A stretch of 64,000 nt of DNA from NCBI GenBank assembly GCA_035528065.1, contig DATKZH010000207.1, forward strand, positions 13,230-77,229. Direction: 5' to 3'. This stretch comes from DATKZH01 sp035528065. GTDB lineage: Bacteria; Planctomycetota; Planctomycetia; Pirellulales; Thermoguttaceae. Under the pieces are notes generated by a model. That model saw only the letters and a program-made list of their open reading frames with translations. It had not been told where the DNA came from and ran no database searches. Position numbers and translations under genes: made by a program. This document shows, piece after piece, positions 44,110 to 53,316 of the stretch. Position 1 is the stretch's first letter. The number at the start of each line of letters is the position of its first letter.

Positions 44110-47034
44110 ATGGTAAAGCTCATGAGGCAGCAACTTCGGGTTAGCGATATGCTCAGAGCCGAAATCAAGGACCTCACTACCGATCGCTTGATCACTTCCT
44201 CCCGGGTTTGGCGGGAGGTCGGGGACGTCATGAGCCGGGACGTAACGGTCATCTCTCCGGCGGCAACCGTCGTTACGGCCGCGGAGATGATGTCGGAAAA
44301 GAACGTCTCTTGCATCGTGGTTCAGGAGGACGCCCGGCTGGTGGGGATACTCACCGAAACCGACTTCCTCAAGAGAGTGACGGCCGACGAGCGCGGTTCT
44401 CGCGAGATCCGGGTTGCCGAGATCATGTCCCGGCCGGTGGAGAGCATCTCCTCCGATCTGTCCGTTTTCGATGCCAGCCGGGTCATGGCACAGAGGCGCG
44501 TCAAGCGTCTGCCGATCGTCGACCAAGGACGGTTGGTGGGTATCGTGACGCAAACCGATCTGGTTCGGGCCCTCACGTCCTGCGGGATGTGGACGGGCGT
44601 TGCCCAAATCATGACCCGGGAGGTGGTCGCCGTTTCGAGGAAGGCGGCGCTGGCCGAGGCGGCGAAAGTGATGCACTCCCACGACATCTCCTGCATCCTC
44701 GCCGTGGAAGGAGAACAGCCCGTCGGCGTTCTCACCAAAAGGGATATTCTCAAACGCGTCATCGCACGACGCCGCGATCCCGGTCAGACCACCGTGGACG
44801 AGGTGATGTCGGCGCCGGTGATCGGGATCCCTTCCTACTACTCCGTCTTCAGTGCCAGCCGGACGATGGCCCAGAAGCGAGTCCGCCGACTCGTGGTCCG
44901 GGAAGACGGCCGCGTGTGTGGCATCGTGGCCCAGACCGACATCTTCCGAGCCGTCGGTCGGAAAATGGAGGAAGAGGAAGCGGAGAACCTCGCCTTGCTC
45001 GAGGCGTCGGAAAACAGCGTGTTCACGATCGACCGGGAAGGAAACACGACGTACGTGAACCCGGCGATGCTGCGGCTTCTCGAAGTCGAGGACCCGAGCG
45101 AGCTGGTCGGTCAACCGTTCCTGCCGGAGCGGTTCTGGCTGAATCCGCAGGGCCGGACTCCGCTGTTGCAGGAACTGGAGAGCGGGAATACCGACGTCAA
45201 GGAGCTTTCGCTGAAGACCAGCCGCGGCAAACGGATCCACGTCACCCTGTTCTTCACGTTCACCAAGAACGCCAACGGCGAGATCAACGGAAGCCAGGGG
45301 ATGCTTTACGACGTGACGGACAAGAAGGAGCTGGCGACCCTGAGAGAAGCGGAGCAGGCACTCCGGGAAAGCGAACGGCGCTATCGGCTGCTTGCCGAGA
45401 ACGCCAAGGACGTCATCTGGACTTCCGATCTCGATTTACGGTGGACCTACGTGAGTCCTTCCATCGAGCTGCTCAGCGGCTACACGGCCGCGGAGACCAT
45501 GCGTCAAACCGTCGCCGAGATCCTCGCCTCGTCTTCTGCGGCGGTTGCCTTCCAGGCGCTCGGAGAGCAGCTTGCCTTGGCCAAGGAGCATGGAGACGCG
45601 GCAACCCGGACGTGGACCCGCGAGCTCGAGGTTGCGCGCAACGATGGCTCGACCCTCTGGGCCGAGGCGAAGGTCTCGTTCGTGTGCGGTGAGGATGGCG
45701 AGCCGGTCGGCCTGGTGGGCGTCGTCCGGGACGTCACGGAGCGAAGACGCGCGGATGAGGAGCTGAAGCAATACGCCGTCACCCTGGAAGCGGCGAACAG
45801 GGCAATGCATGAGTCCTATCTCGCGGCGCAATCGGCCACCAAAGCCAAGACCGAGTTCCTGGCGAACATGAGCCACGAGATCCGCACCCCCATGACGGCG
45901 ATCCTCGGCTTCGCCGACGTGCTGGCCGAACGACTCGAAAGACCCGAGGATACGGAGGCCATCGAGACCATCAAGCGAAACGGACGGTACCTGCTGGAAA
46001 TCATCAACGACATCCTCGACCTGTCGCGAATTGAGACGGGCAAGCTCCAAGTCGAGCGGATCCCCTGTTCACCCCAAGAGATCGTCGAAGGGGTCGTCTC
46101 CCTGATGAGAGTTCGGGCGGCTGCCAAGGAATTGGCGCTGACTACCGAGTACGCCGGGCCGATCCCGACGGTCGTCGCCACCGATCCCCTCCGCCTCAGG
46201 CAGATCCTGATCAACCTGGTCGGCAACGCCGTCAAGTTTACGGAAACGGGGACCGTGCGGGTCGTCGTCGAACTCGTCCAAACCGAGGGAGATGAGCCGA
46301 AGCTGCGCTTCGACGTGATCGATACCGGCCTCGGCATGAACGAGCATCAGGTCAAGAGGCTCTTCCGACCGTTCGTGCAGGGCGACACGTCGACCACCCG
46401 CAAGTATGGAGGCAGCGGCCTGGGGCTGACGATCGCCAAACGAACGGCCGGCTTGTTGGGCGGCGACGTCACGGTGACCAGTGCGCCCGGCAAAGGCAGC
46501 ACCTTCAGCGTGACCATCGCCACCGGGCCGCTCGACGGGGTCCCACTGGCCGGCCCCTCGAGCCAAGATCCCTCGGCCGAAGAGCAGGCGACTCCGGCAG
46601 CGGCCAAATCCCCAACCCGACTCAACTGCCGGATCCTCCTGGCCGAAGACGGCCCGGACAACCAGCGGCTGATCACGCTGGTCCTGCGCAAGGCCGGTGC
46701 CGAGGTGACGGTCTGCGAAGACGGGAAACAGGTTGTCGACCGGGTGCTCGGCCCTCGTCCGGAACCGGCCGGCACGCCCGACCAGGGCGCCAAGCCCTTC
46801 GACGTGATCCTGATGGACATGCAGATGCCCGTCTTGGACGGCTACGAAGCGACCCGCCGACTCCGCGACGCCGGGTATCGAGATCCGATCGTCGCCTTGA
46901 CCGCGCACGCCATGAAAGGCGATCGAGAGAAATGCATCGAGGCGGGCTGCGACGGCTACATCGCCAAGCCCATCGACCACCAGCAACTGCTGGAGACCGT
47001 CGCGCAGTATGTGCCGGCCTCCAGAACGACTTGA
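44110..47034 (+). CDS. Hybrid histidine kinase with four CBS domains, two PAS domains and a receiver
   Basis: 974 residues, no membrane segment. Two CBS pairs fill about residues 35-275: VGDVMSRDV to GILTETDFLKRV, VAEIMSRPV to GIVTQTDLVRAL, VAQIMTREV to GVLTKRDILKRV, and VDEVMSAPV to GIVAQTDIFRAV. Two PAS domains follow (about 295-410 and 420-550, each ending in a DVTDKKE/DVTERRR element). The HisKA block NMSHEIRTPM has His589. The HATPase domain has NLVGNAVKFTETG, DTGLGM and GGSGLGLTI. The receiver has the phospho-acceptor Asp903 in LMDMQMPVLDGYEA. CBS pairs usually bind adenine nucleotides, so energy charge or a nucleotide messenger may be the signal. No separate response regulator or output gene is adjacent. 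Confidence 0.92.
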   Translation: MVKLMRQQLRVSDMLRAEIKDLTTDRLITSSRVWREVGDVMSRDVTVISPAATVVTAAEMMSEKNVSCIVVQEDARLVGILTETDFLKRVTADERGSREIRVAEIMSRPVESISSDLSVFDASRVMAQRRVKRLPIVDQGRLVGIVTQTDLVRALTSCGMWTGVAQIMTREVVAVSRKAALAEAAKVMHSHDISCILAVEGEQPVGVLTKRDILKRVIARRRDPGQTTVDEVMSAPVIGIPSYYSVFSASRTMAQKRVRRLVVREDGRVCGIVAQTDIFRAVGRKMEEEEAENLALLEASENSVFTIDREGNTTYVNPAMLRLLEVEDPSELVGQPFLPERFWLNPQGRTPLLQELESGNTDVKELSLKTSRGKRIHVTLFFTFTKNANGEINGSQGMLYDVTDKKELATLREAEQALRESERRYRLLAENAKDVIWTSDLDLRWTYVSPSIELLSGYTAAETMRQTVAEILASSSAAVAFQALGEQLALAKEHGDAATRTWTRELEVARNDGSTLWAEAKVSFVCGEDGEPVGLVGVVRDVTERRRADEELKQYAVTLEAANRAMHESYLAAQSATKAKTEFLANMSHEIRTPMTAILGFADVLAERLERPEDTEAIETIKRNGRYLLEIINDILDLSRIETGKLQVERIPCSPQEIVEGVVSLMRVRAAAKELALTTEYAGPIPTVVATDPLRLRQILINLVGNAVKFTETGTVRVVVELVQTEGDEPKLRFDVIDTGLGMNEHQVKRLFRPFVQGDTSTTRKYGGSGLGLTIAKRTAGLLGGDVTVTSAPGKGSTFSVTIATGPLDGVPLAGPSSQDPSAEEQATPAAAKSPTRLNCRILLAEDGPDNQRLITLVLRKAGAEVTVCEDGKQVVDRVLGPRPEPAGTPDQGAKPFDVILMDMQMPVLDGYEATRRLRDAGYRDPIVALTAHAMKGDREKCIEAGCDGYIAKPIDHQQLLETVAQYVPASRTT

Positions 47035-47087
47035 GGGCTTCTCGCAACCCCCGATCACGTCGCGCGGGGGCACCTTCCCCTCGTACC

Positions 47088-47235
47088 CGGGCTCTGCCTG
47101 GGAACGCGCGGGTCCGGCAGGCTCCCCCTGTCTTGCCTGTGCTCTACGATTGCGTCCCCATCATCGTGGCCTGCCCGGCTTTGCGCGAGACGGAGCCTCG
47201 CGGTAGTGCGTTCCCAGGCAGAGCCTGGCAACGAG
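47088..47235. repeat. Inverted copies of a GCGTTCCCAGGCAGAGCC repeat
   Basis: The gap 47035-47343 has no gene. A copy of the repeat lies inverted at 47088-47107 and direct at 47208-47227, the latter inside a 51-base unit (47185-47235). That unit recurs almost identically at 51002-51052 on the other side of the next gene. Confidence 0.75.
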
Positions 47236-47343
47236 GACAAACGCTAGAGCAGAGATGGTGCGTTTTGCGCACCCCGTGGGCTACTCCCGCGACGTGCCCA
47301 CCGGGAAGCGCACCCGTCGCGGGGAGAGGCGCTCGACGGGCGG

Positions 47344-50300
47344 TCATTGCTGCACGATGCACCCGATGCTCCTCGGGCCGATCTCGAACCTGAGCTCCGC
47401 CCGATCGCCGACCGCGGTTGCGTCGACGGGCCTCTCGTTCCAGCAGTCGAAGTACTGGGCGCCGTCGCGATGCTCCACGGCCATCAATTTGCCGCGGAGC
47501 GTGCGGTAATTCGCATTAAGCAACGTCCACACGGTCTTCTTTTGCGTGGAGAAACGGTTTGCGAACAGGTTGGGCACCTCGGTGCGGACCAGCGGCTCCA
47601 CGTCGGTCGAAGTGAACGCGTCGGCGTGGGCATGCTGGACGCGGAACGCCCGGCGGTAGAACGCCCGGGAGTGCTCGTCGGTGAGCAGGCACGTGCCTTT
47701 GAGGTAGTAGCCGTCGCCGTTGAAGAAGGGATACTTGAGCAAGTACCAGTTCCCGTTCTCCAGGGGCACGGAGTAGATCAGCTCGAAGGTCTTGAAGTCG
47801 GGCAGCGCGAACCGCTGCAAGTTGACGTAATGCGGGGCCACCTCGTCGTATCCGCTCCGGTGCCCGTAAAGGGGCACGTGGCCGAACGCGCCGTCGAGGT
47901 ACTGGCAGGCCACGTCGGCCGGCACGTATTCGCAGTAGGTGGCGATCTCCGGCGGCACGGCCTCGCGGATCTGGCGGGTGAGGACCCACTCGCCGGGCGA
48001 CGTCCCCATCGGCGTCCGGTGCCCGTGATCTTCCGCGTAGCAGGTGCGATGCGTCATGCACTTGCCGAGCTCGTCGAGATACATGCCGCTGGGGCGGATT
48101 TCGTGGGCGACGCGGCGGTAGGCCGCCGCCAGGTAGTCTCGCCACGCCGGCACGTAGGGGCACATCGAGTGGGCATCGTAGTCGTCGTGATAGAGCATCC
48201 GGCCGTCCTGTTGCCGGACCGCCCACTGCTTGCGCTGGTCATTCGACGGCTTCTGCGACTTCGTGGAGACCAGGTAGCCGTCGAGATAGAGCCCGACCGG
48301 GACTTCCTGCTCCCGGCACCGCCTCACCGCCTCGACGAATCGCTCCTTGCCGCCGAGCTGGTGGTAGTGGTCGTAGTCGCCCCAATGGCCGTACTCCTCC
48401 GACTTCGCCCAGGCGAAGAGGTGCATGTAGTCGCACGCCCCCAAGGCTTCGCGGATCTCTCGGGACTTGCCGACCAGGTCGAGCCGCTCGTCGATCGGAC
48501 GGCTCATCGGGGAGGTCGGGGAGTAGCTGGGGAAAGCGAACACGCGCGCGAACCACGGCTTGCGGGGCACCATCGGCTCGTACCACGTCTTCACCCAGCT
48601 CCGGTACACGTGGAACTGATCCTTCCAGTCGCCGGGCACGACGGCTACCTGCACGGGCACCGACTCCCACGTTTCGCCGGGCGGGACCATTTGGGGCAAG
48701 AACTCCAGCGAGTAGGCGCCGCCCGTCTCGTCCTTCTCCACGCGATGCCACCGGAACACCCCCTCCAGATCGCGGGGCATGAAGCAGATGCCGGCTCCGA
48801 TCACCGGGTTGAAGAAGCCGTCGACCTGAAGCGGGTGACTCTCGCCGATCTCGTCCCGCCAGAAGCAGGGCACGCGGTTGATCACGCCGCCCCGCCGGGC
48901 GCAGAAGTACCACGTGTCGTCGACCGAGCCGATCCGCAAGCCGGAAACGCACGGGAAGAACAGCGCTGCCGTGACCGGGGTCTTCCCCGTGTTGAGAAGC
49001 CCCAGGGAGAGGACTGCCGCGTTGCGGTCGGTCTTGCGTGCCTCGAACTGCGCGCGAAGGGAGACGTCTTCGTCCGAGTACGTGGCCACGGCCCGAAGCA
49101 CGTCGCCGCGCTTCTCGACCTCCTCGACGTTCCACTGGGAGGAGGGGAGTTCCCGGTCGTCGATCGTAAGCGAGAAGACCGGCCGGCCCGCAAGCTCCAC
49201 GGCGCCCTGAAGCATCGGCGACCGGATCGTGTCCCAGGTGAGGCCGTCGGCGGCTCCAAACGCGATCGTTGCGTCGGAAAGCGGCGGCTTCTCGACCTCG
49301 GGATACCAAATCTCGTGAAGCTCGGGCTTCGGGACCCGCGGCTCGCCCGTGTTCGCCGTTACGCCCAGGAGCCCGAAGCTGGCGCTCGGCATGTTGTCGT
49401 GGAGGATGAGCCTGTTGGGCGACTTCCCAGGCGACGGGGGCACGGCGTAGAGGGCCACGTCGTGCCCCACGCCGTATTCGCCCTTGGCCGCGTGGATCGG
49501 GAGCACGTGATCGGAGGTCCCGTCGGCATAGACGAGCTCGATGGTCATCCGCTCCGGCTCCGCGAGCATCCTGAGCGGCGTCGGGCGCCGCCAGTCCGCG
49601 CCGAAGGGCTCGCTCGATGGAAAGGCCGCCGCCAGGAGCAGCAACACCTCGCGAGCGTCGGGCGGCAGGTCGACCGCCAGCTTGTCTTCGCTCACGGTCC
49701 CGGAGGCAAAGATCGCCGACGGGTCGGTGGCGACCTCGAAGGGGATTCCTTCGACGGTGACGTGAGCCGCGGGGAACCAGGATCCGATCCCCATCCTCGG
49801 GATCATGAAGTGGTTGGGCGGCGCCGCTCGATCGGGGAGGGTGACCGTGACCAGTCCGTCCTTTCCGTTCGGCCAGGCGGCTTCGCGCGGCTCGAACGCG
49901 AGTATCTCCTCGATCGGCGTCCTGGGCGGTAGCGACGAATACTCGACGTAGTCGATCTCGATCTCCGCCGCGGGACTTAGGGAGTCGATGCCCACGGCCA
50001 TCGAGGAGCCGACGCCCCGCTCGTCGAGCTTCTTGTGGAACACGTGCCAGCGCCCGTCGCCGTCGACGTCGCCCGGCTCCATCGCGTACGTGCTCGTCCG
50101 CTTGCCCTCGGCGTCCAACACGCCCAGGTAGAACGCGTATCCATACGGGCCGAACTTGCCCCGGGCGCGATAGCGGACCGAGACGTAGGGCATCCGGGCC
50201 AGGTCGAGGCCGTCGGGCGGCTTGGCCGACCAGCGCATCGACTTCTGCTGGCCGGTCATCTGGAACCGCACGGCGCCTTCGGTGGGCTCGATCCCGTGGT

Positions 50301-50937
50301 CGTCCGGCGGGCGCGGCGTCCAGTGGGGCGACGGCTGCCACGGGAAGTCCTCGACCTCGATCCGCACCTTTTCCGGCTCACGCGGTGCCTGACGGATCGG
50401 CTCGACGCCCTCCGGGACCTCGTCGGTGAACTCCATCTTCACCAGCAGCCGACCGCGGTCGCTCGGTGCGGGGCCGATGCGGATCGCCAGCCGCTCGATC
50501 GGGCTCGGCGGCGCGTAGCTCAGCACGTCGACCACCAGGACGTGCTCCCGGCCGTCCGCGACCAGCCGGTCGCGGCCCAGGAAATGCCGGGTGTGGGGCG
50601 ACCCGTCCCAGGCCACCAGCAAGTAGCTGCCCGGGACGCTGCTCAGCTCCGAAGCGCGATATCGGAACACGAGGTAGCGCGGCTCGTGGCCCAGCTCCTC
50701 GGGCGCGAGCTCCCGCGTCCAGGTCATCACGCGGTCCCGGCCCGCGACCGAAAATTCCAGCCAGCCGTCGCGATCTCGGGCGCCGCAGTCCGTGGCCGCT
50801 TGTCCCGGCGACCAATCCGGCTGCGCCGCCCATCGCGCGACGGAGCGCCCGTCGATCGGCTCGGCGGCAGAAGCCGGGCAAGCGGCGACCAGCAGCGGGA
50901 AGGCAAGCGTCAGGCGGAGCCCCGTTGAGTGCTGCAT
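47344..50937 (-). CDS. Large exported glycosidase-like protein (DUF6259-like)
   Basis: 1197 residues with AAGGAG before the ATG and a signal peptide ending near ASAAEP. Two N-terminal carbohydrate-binding-like jelly rolls (FSVAGRDRVMTWTREL; VRFQMTGQQKSMRW) precede a beta-sandwich of about 300 residues. A TIM-barrel-like region starts near residue 760 (RVFAFPSYSPTSPM, YMHLFAWAKSEEYGHWGDYDHY, VPVGLYLDGYL, PSGMYLDELGKCM). The last block places Asp and Glu at a strand end where retaining glycosidases carry catalytic residues. The layout recalls DUF6259 proteins, a family without known activity as far as I recall. A 51-base direct repeat flanks the gene on both sides. Confidence 0.7.
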   Translation of the reverse strand: MQHSTGLRLTLAFPLLVAACPASAAEPIDGRSVARWAAQPDWSPGQAATDCGARDRDGWLEFSVAGRDRVMTWTRELAPEELGHEPRYLVFRYRASELSSVPGSYLLVAWDGSPHTRHFLGRDRLVADGREHVLVVDVLSYAPPSPIERLAIRIGPAPSDRGRLLVKMEFTDEVPEGVEPIRQAPREPEKVRIEVEDFPWQPSPHWTPRPPDDHGIEPTEGAVRFQMTGQQKSMRWSAKPPDGLDLARMPYVSVRYRARGKFGPYGYAFYLGVLDAEGKRTSTYAMEPGDVDGDGRWHVFHKKLDERGVGSSMAVGIDSLSPAAEIEIDYVEYSSLPPRTPIEEILAFEPREAAWPNGKDGLVTVTLPDRAAPPNHFMIPRMGIGSWFPAAHVTVEGIPFEVATDPSAIFASGTVSEDKLAVDLPPDAREVLLLLAAAFPSSEPFGADWRRPTPLRMLAEPERMTIELVYADGTSDHVLPIHAAKGEYGVGHDVALYAVPPSPGKSPNRLILHDNMPSASFGLLGVTANTGEPRVPKPELHEIWYPEVEKPPLSDATIAFGAADGLTWDTIRSPMLQGAVELAGRPVFSLTIDDRELPSSQWNVEEVEKRGDVLRAVATYSDEDVSLRAQFEARKTDRNAAVLSLGLLNTGKTPVTAALFFPCVSGLRIGSVDDTWYFCARRGGVINRVPCFWRDEIGESHPLQVDGFFNPVIGAGICFMPRDLEGVFRWHRVEKDETGGAYSLEFLPQMVPPGETWESVPVQVAVVPGDWKDQFHVYRSWVKTWYEPMVPRKPWFARVFAFPSYSPTSPMSRPIDERLDLVGKSREIREALGACDYMHLFAWAKSEEYGHWGDYDHYHQLGGKERFVEAVRRCREQEVPVGLYLDGYLVSTKSQKPSNDQRKQWAVRQQDGRMLYHDDYDAHSMCPYVPAWRDYLAAAYRRVAHEIRPSGMYLDELGKCMTHRTCYAEDHGHRTPMGTSPGEWVLTRQIREAVPPEIATYCEYVPADVACQYLDGAFGHVPLYGHRSGYDEVAPHYVNLQRFALPDFKTFELIYSVPLENGNWYLLKYPFFNGDGYYLKGTCLLTDEHSRAFYRRAFRVQHAHADAFTSTDVEPLVRTEVPNLFANRFSTQKKTVWTLLNANYRTLRGKLMAVEHRDGAQYFDCWNERPVDATAVGDRAELRFEIGPRSIGCIVQQ

Positions 50938-51001
50938 GGGTGATGGCTCCTTGGTTACAGAGGCTAGGGCGTCTTCGTGGCTGGGGCGTTCTCGACTTGC
51001 T

Positions 51002-51052
51002 GCGAGACGGAGCCTCGCGGTAGTGCGTTCCCAGGCAGAGCCTGGGAACGAG
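51002..51052. repeat. 51-base direct repeat, second copy
   Basis: Starts GCGAGACGGAGCCTCGCGG and ends in the TTCCCAGGCAGAGCCTGGGAA palindrome. It matches 47185-47235 with one visible mismatch and the same orientation. Together the copies bracket the DUF6259-like gene. Confidence 0.85.
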
Positions 51053-51103
51053 CGTCAAGCCCAAGTTATTCTTCGGCCGGCCCTCGCTCATCGGCTGCGT
51101 CGG

Positions 51104-53182
51104 CTATCGCGGCCGTTTCTCCGGCGGCGGGTAGGCGACGAACAGGGCGCGGCACAGCTCGCAGGTCACGTCGGTCTGGAGCACCGTGCCGTAGCTCTCC
51201 GGGTAGCCCGCGGTCAGCTCGATGAGCATCCCGAAGCGATTCCGGGCCGCCGTGTTCATCAGGTAGGGGTAGCCGGCGCCGGTGACGACCCGCGTCAACA
51301 GGTATTGCGAGAACGTCTCCTCGTCGTTCTGCCGAAGCAGGTGCCGGCCCGCCAGCCGCTGGTTCGCGATGTACTGGAGGTCCAAAGCCCGAAGTTCGTT
51401 CTCGGCGTCGCCGGTCTGCGGCAGAATCCCGACCTTGTTCGACGTCGCACTGCTGTTGCCGTGATAGTCCAGCACACAGTACAGGTTCTCCGCCCGATCG
51501 ACGATGGCCTTGTAGGTTTGCGTCTCGGGCTCGCAGAAGGGCCCCGCGCCCTTCCAGTCGTAGTCGCCCGGCGCCCAGGTCCCATCCTCGTTGCTGTCGC
51601 GGCCGGTGAACTCGTCCCATTGGTAGTCGCCTTGCCGGTTGAGGTCGACGCCCGCGGCGTTGTGCCGCCGCCTCTGGTCGTAGCCCCAGGGATTGAGGCA
51701 GGGGACGATCTTGATCGCGACCCGGTCCGGATCGATCACGTCGTCCATCCGCCCCTCGGCGACTCGCTTGGCGAACGTCATCAGCCCGTAGCCCGGCTCC
51801 CATTCGCTCCCATGGGCCGCCGCATAGAGGAAGTAGAGCGGGGCGCCGGGGCGGCCCAAGTTTAGACTGAAGAGGCGGTAGTCCTCCGAGGCGGGGCCTT
51901 CGTCCTGGAAGCGAATAGCCGGATGGCTCGCCGCGATGCTCTGGGCCAGCTCGACCGTCTCCGCGTAGGAGAGCTTCTTCGGATAGTACTCGCCGAATTG
52001 GACGGGATTGGTGAGCGCGTTGGTGATGAGGGTGTACTTGTAGTAGGCGTCGACGTTGCGGCAGTACGGCTCGCGGAGCGACAGCACGTCGGCCGCAACC
52101 ACCTCGCCCCGGCCGACCGACGCCTGCACCAGCCCCGGCGCCCCATCGGGCGTCACCGCAAGCACTTCGATCCCCGGCTCGGAGAACCCTTTGGGAAGTG
52201 CGAGCAACTCACCGGCCGGGTGGCTTGCCCGAGGGATGATCTGTCCCGGCTCGAACCCGGCCGTCGCTTGCGAAGGCTTCACCACGCGAAGGCCCGCTCG
52301 CATCTCCGCCTGGGGCGATTCACCCTCTTCCCACCGCACGGACACGCGGCTCGCCGCAACCCCCTGCCACGCGGCGAAGTTGCGCAGGTCCATGAACACG
52401 CGCCCGCCCTGCCCGGCGAATCGCTCCACCGCGTCGAGCGCGGCCTGCGGGGCGGGCCCCGACTCGAACAAGACCAGCGCGGCGGCACAATCGGCGAGTT
52501 GCCCGGCGGCGTCCTCCGGATCAGCTTGCACCAGCCCGTCGGCAAAAAGGATCTTCAGGCTCTCCCGGCAAGGGCCGTCCTCGGGCAGGTCGGTCAAGAG
52601 CCCCACTTTGGGCGTGGGCGGGCGAGGCCGGGGCTTGCGCTTCACCACGAGCTCCACGTCGTCGAATAGCGCCCGGCCCACTCCTTCGTTGACCTGGAGG
52701 TAGGCCATCACGTAGGCGGTCCCGTCGGGCACGATCGCCCGGGCGTGCACCTTCGTCCAATCGCACGCGCCGCGAATCGGGCGCGAGGTCGGCTGCGCCC
52801 GGATCTGGTCGTTCTCGTCCATGCAGTAGATCTGCACGGTGATCCGCGCCTCGTCGGTCAATTCCGACTTGACCCAAGCCCCCAGCTCGATCAGGCTCCC
52901 CGGCTCGACGGCGATCGACCCCTCGTGCCCCTGGCGGAGCCGCGTATAGGCAGGCCGGACGTTCTCCAGCGCCGCCGCCCAGGTGCCCGAGCGGCCCGCG
53001 CCTTCGACACGCCCGAGCTTGCGGTCGGCATCTTCGGGCGTCCGCTTGTGCCAGGCCGGTTCGAGGGCCTCCTCGAACCCCGGGTTCCGCAGCAGGTTTT
53101 CGGCCGCTTCGAGCTTCGCGCCCGCAACGACGGCGAGCACCGCAAGCGACGGGACAACGTATCGCAGTGGGATTGTGAACAT
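51104..53182 (-). CDS. Exported M14-family zinc carboxypeptidase-like protein
   Basis: 692 residues from the ATG at 53182 (GGGAGGTG upstream) with a signal peptide ending near KLEA. An N-terminal carbohydrate-binding-like domain (NLLRNPGFEEALEPAW) comes first, then a beta-domain and a glutamine-amidotransferase-like region. The C-terminal M14 domain has the zinc motif HGSE (His457, Glu460) and the third ligand in DYHGN (His574). It also has NAAGVDLNRQGDY and the catalytic Glu region FGMLIELTAGYPES. All key residues are present, so it is probably active. Substrate may be peptide cross-links or an N-acyl group; a carbohydrate-binding module on an M14 enzyme suggests a glycan-attached substrate. 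Confidence 0.85.
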   Translation of the reverse strand: MFTIPLRYVVPSLAVLAVVAGAKLEAAENLLRNPGFEEALEPAWHKRTPEDADRKLGRVEGAGRSGTWAAALENVRPAYTRLRQGHEGSIAVEPGSLIELGAWVKSELTDEARITVQIYCMDENDQIRAQPTSRPIRGACDWTKVHARAIVPDGTAYVMAYLQVNEGVGRALFDDVELVVKRKPRPRPPTPKVGLLTDLPEDGPCRESLKILFADGLVQADPEDAAGQLADCAAALVLFESGPAPQAALDAVERFAGQGGRVFMDLRNFAAWQGVAASRVSVRWEEGESPQAEMRAGLRVVKPSQATAGFEPGQIIPRASHPAGELLALPKGFSEPGIEVLAVTPDGAPGLVQASVGRGEVVAADVLSLREPYCRNVDAYYKYTLITNALTNPVQFGEYYPKKLSYAETVELAQSIAASHPAIRFQDEGPASEDYRLFSLNLGRPGAPLYFLYAAAHGSEWEPGYGLMTFAKRVAEGRMDDVIDPDRVAIKIVPCLNPWGYDQRRRHNAAGVDLNRQGDYQWDEFTGRDSNEDGTWAPGDYDWKGAGPFCEPETQTYKAIVDRAENLYCVLDYHGNSSATSNKVGILPQTGDAENELRALDLQYIANQRLAGRHLLRQNDEETFSQYLLTRVVTGAGYPYLMNTAARNRFGMLIELTAGYPESYGTVLQTDVTCELCRALFVAYPPPEKRPR

Positions 53183-53316
53183 CAAGGCAAGCACCTCCCA
53201 GACATGCCGACTCTTGTTCCTGTGCGGGCGATTGGCTTGGCTCGCGGCTTGGGACGTTCGACTCGTTCGCGCTTCGTTTCGCAGCTTGACGAGGGCTTGC
53301 GCTTCCCGCGCATTGC

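Noticed and set aside
47347..49932. 861-residue plus-strand frame opposite the DUF6259-like gene, and similar ones at 28103-29971 and 60693-62915
   Set aside because: Same artefact: no motifs, no ribosome sites, and strong protein signals on the opposite strand.
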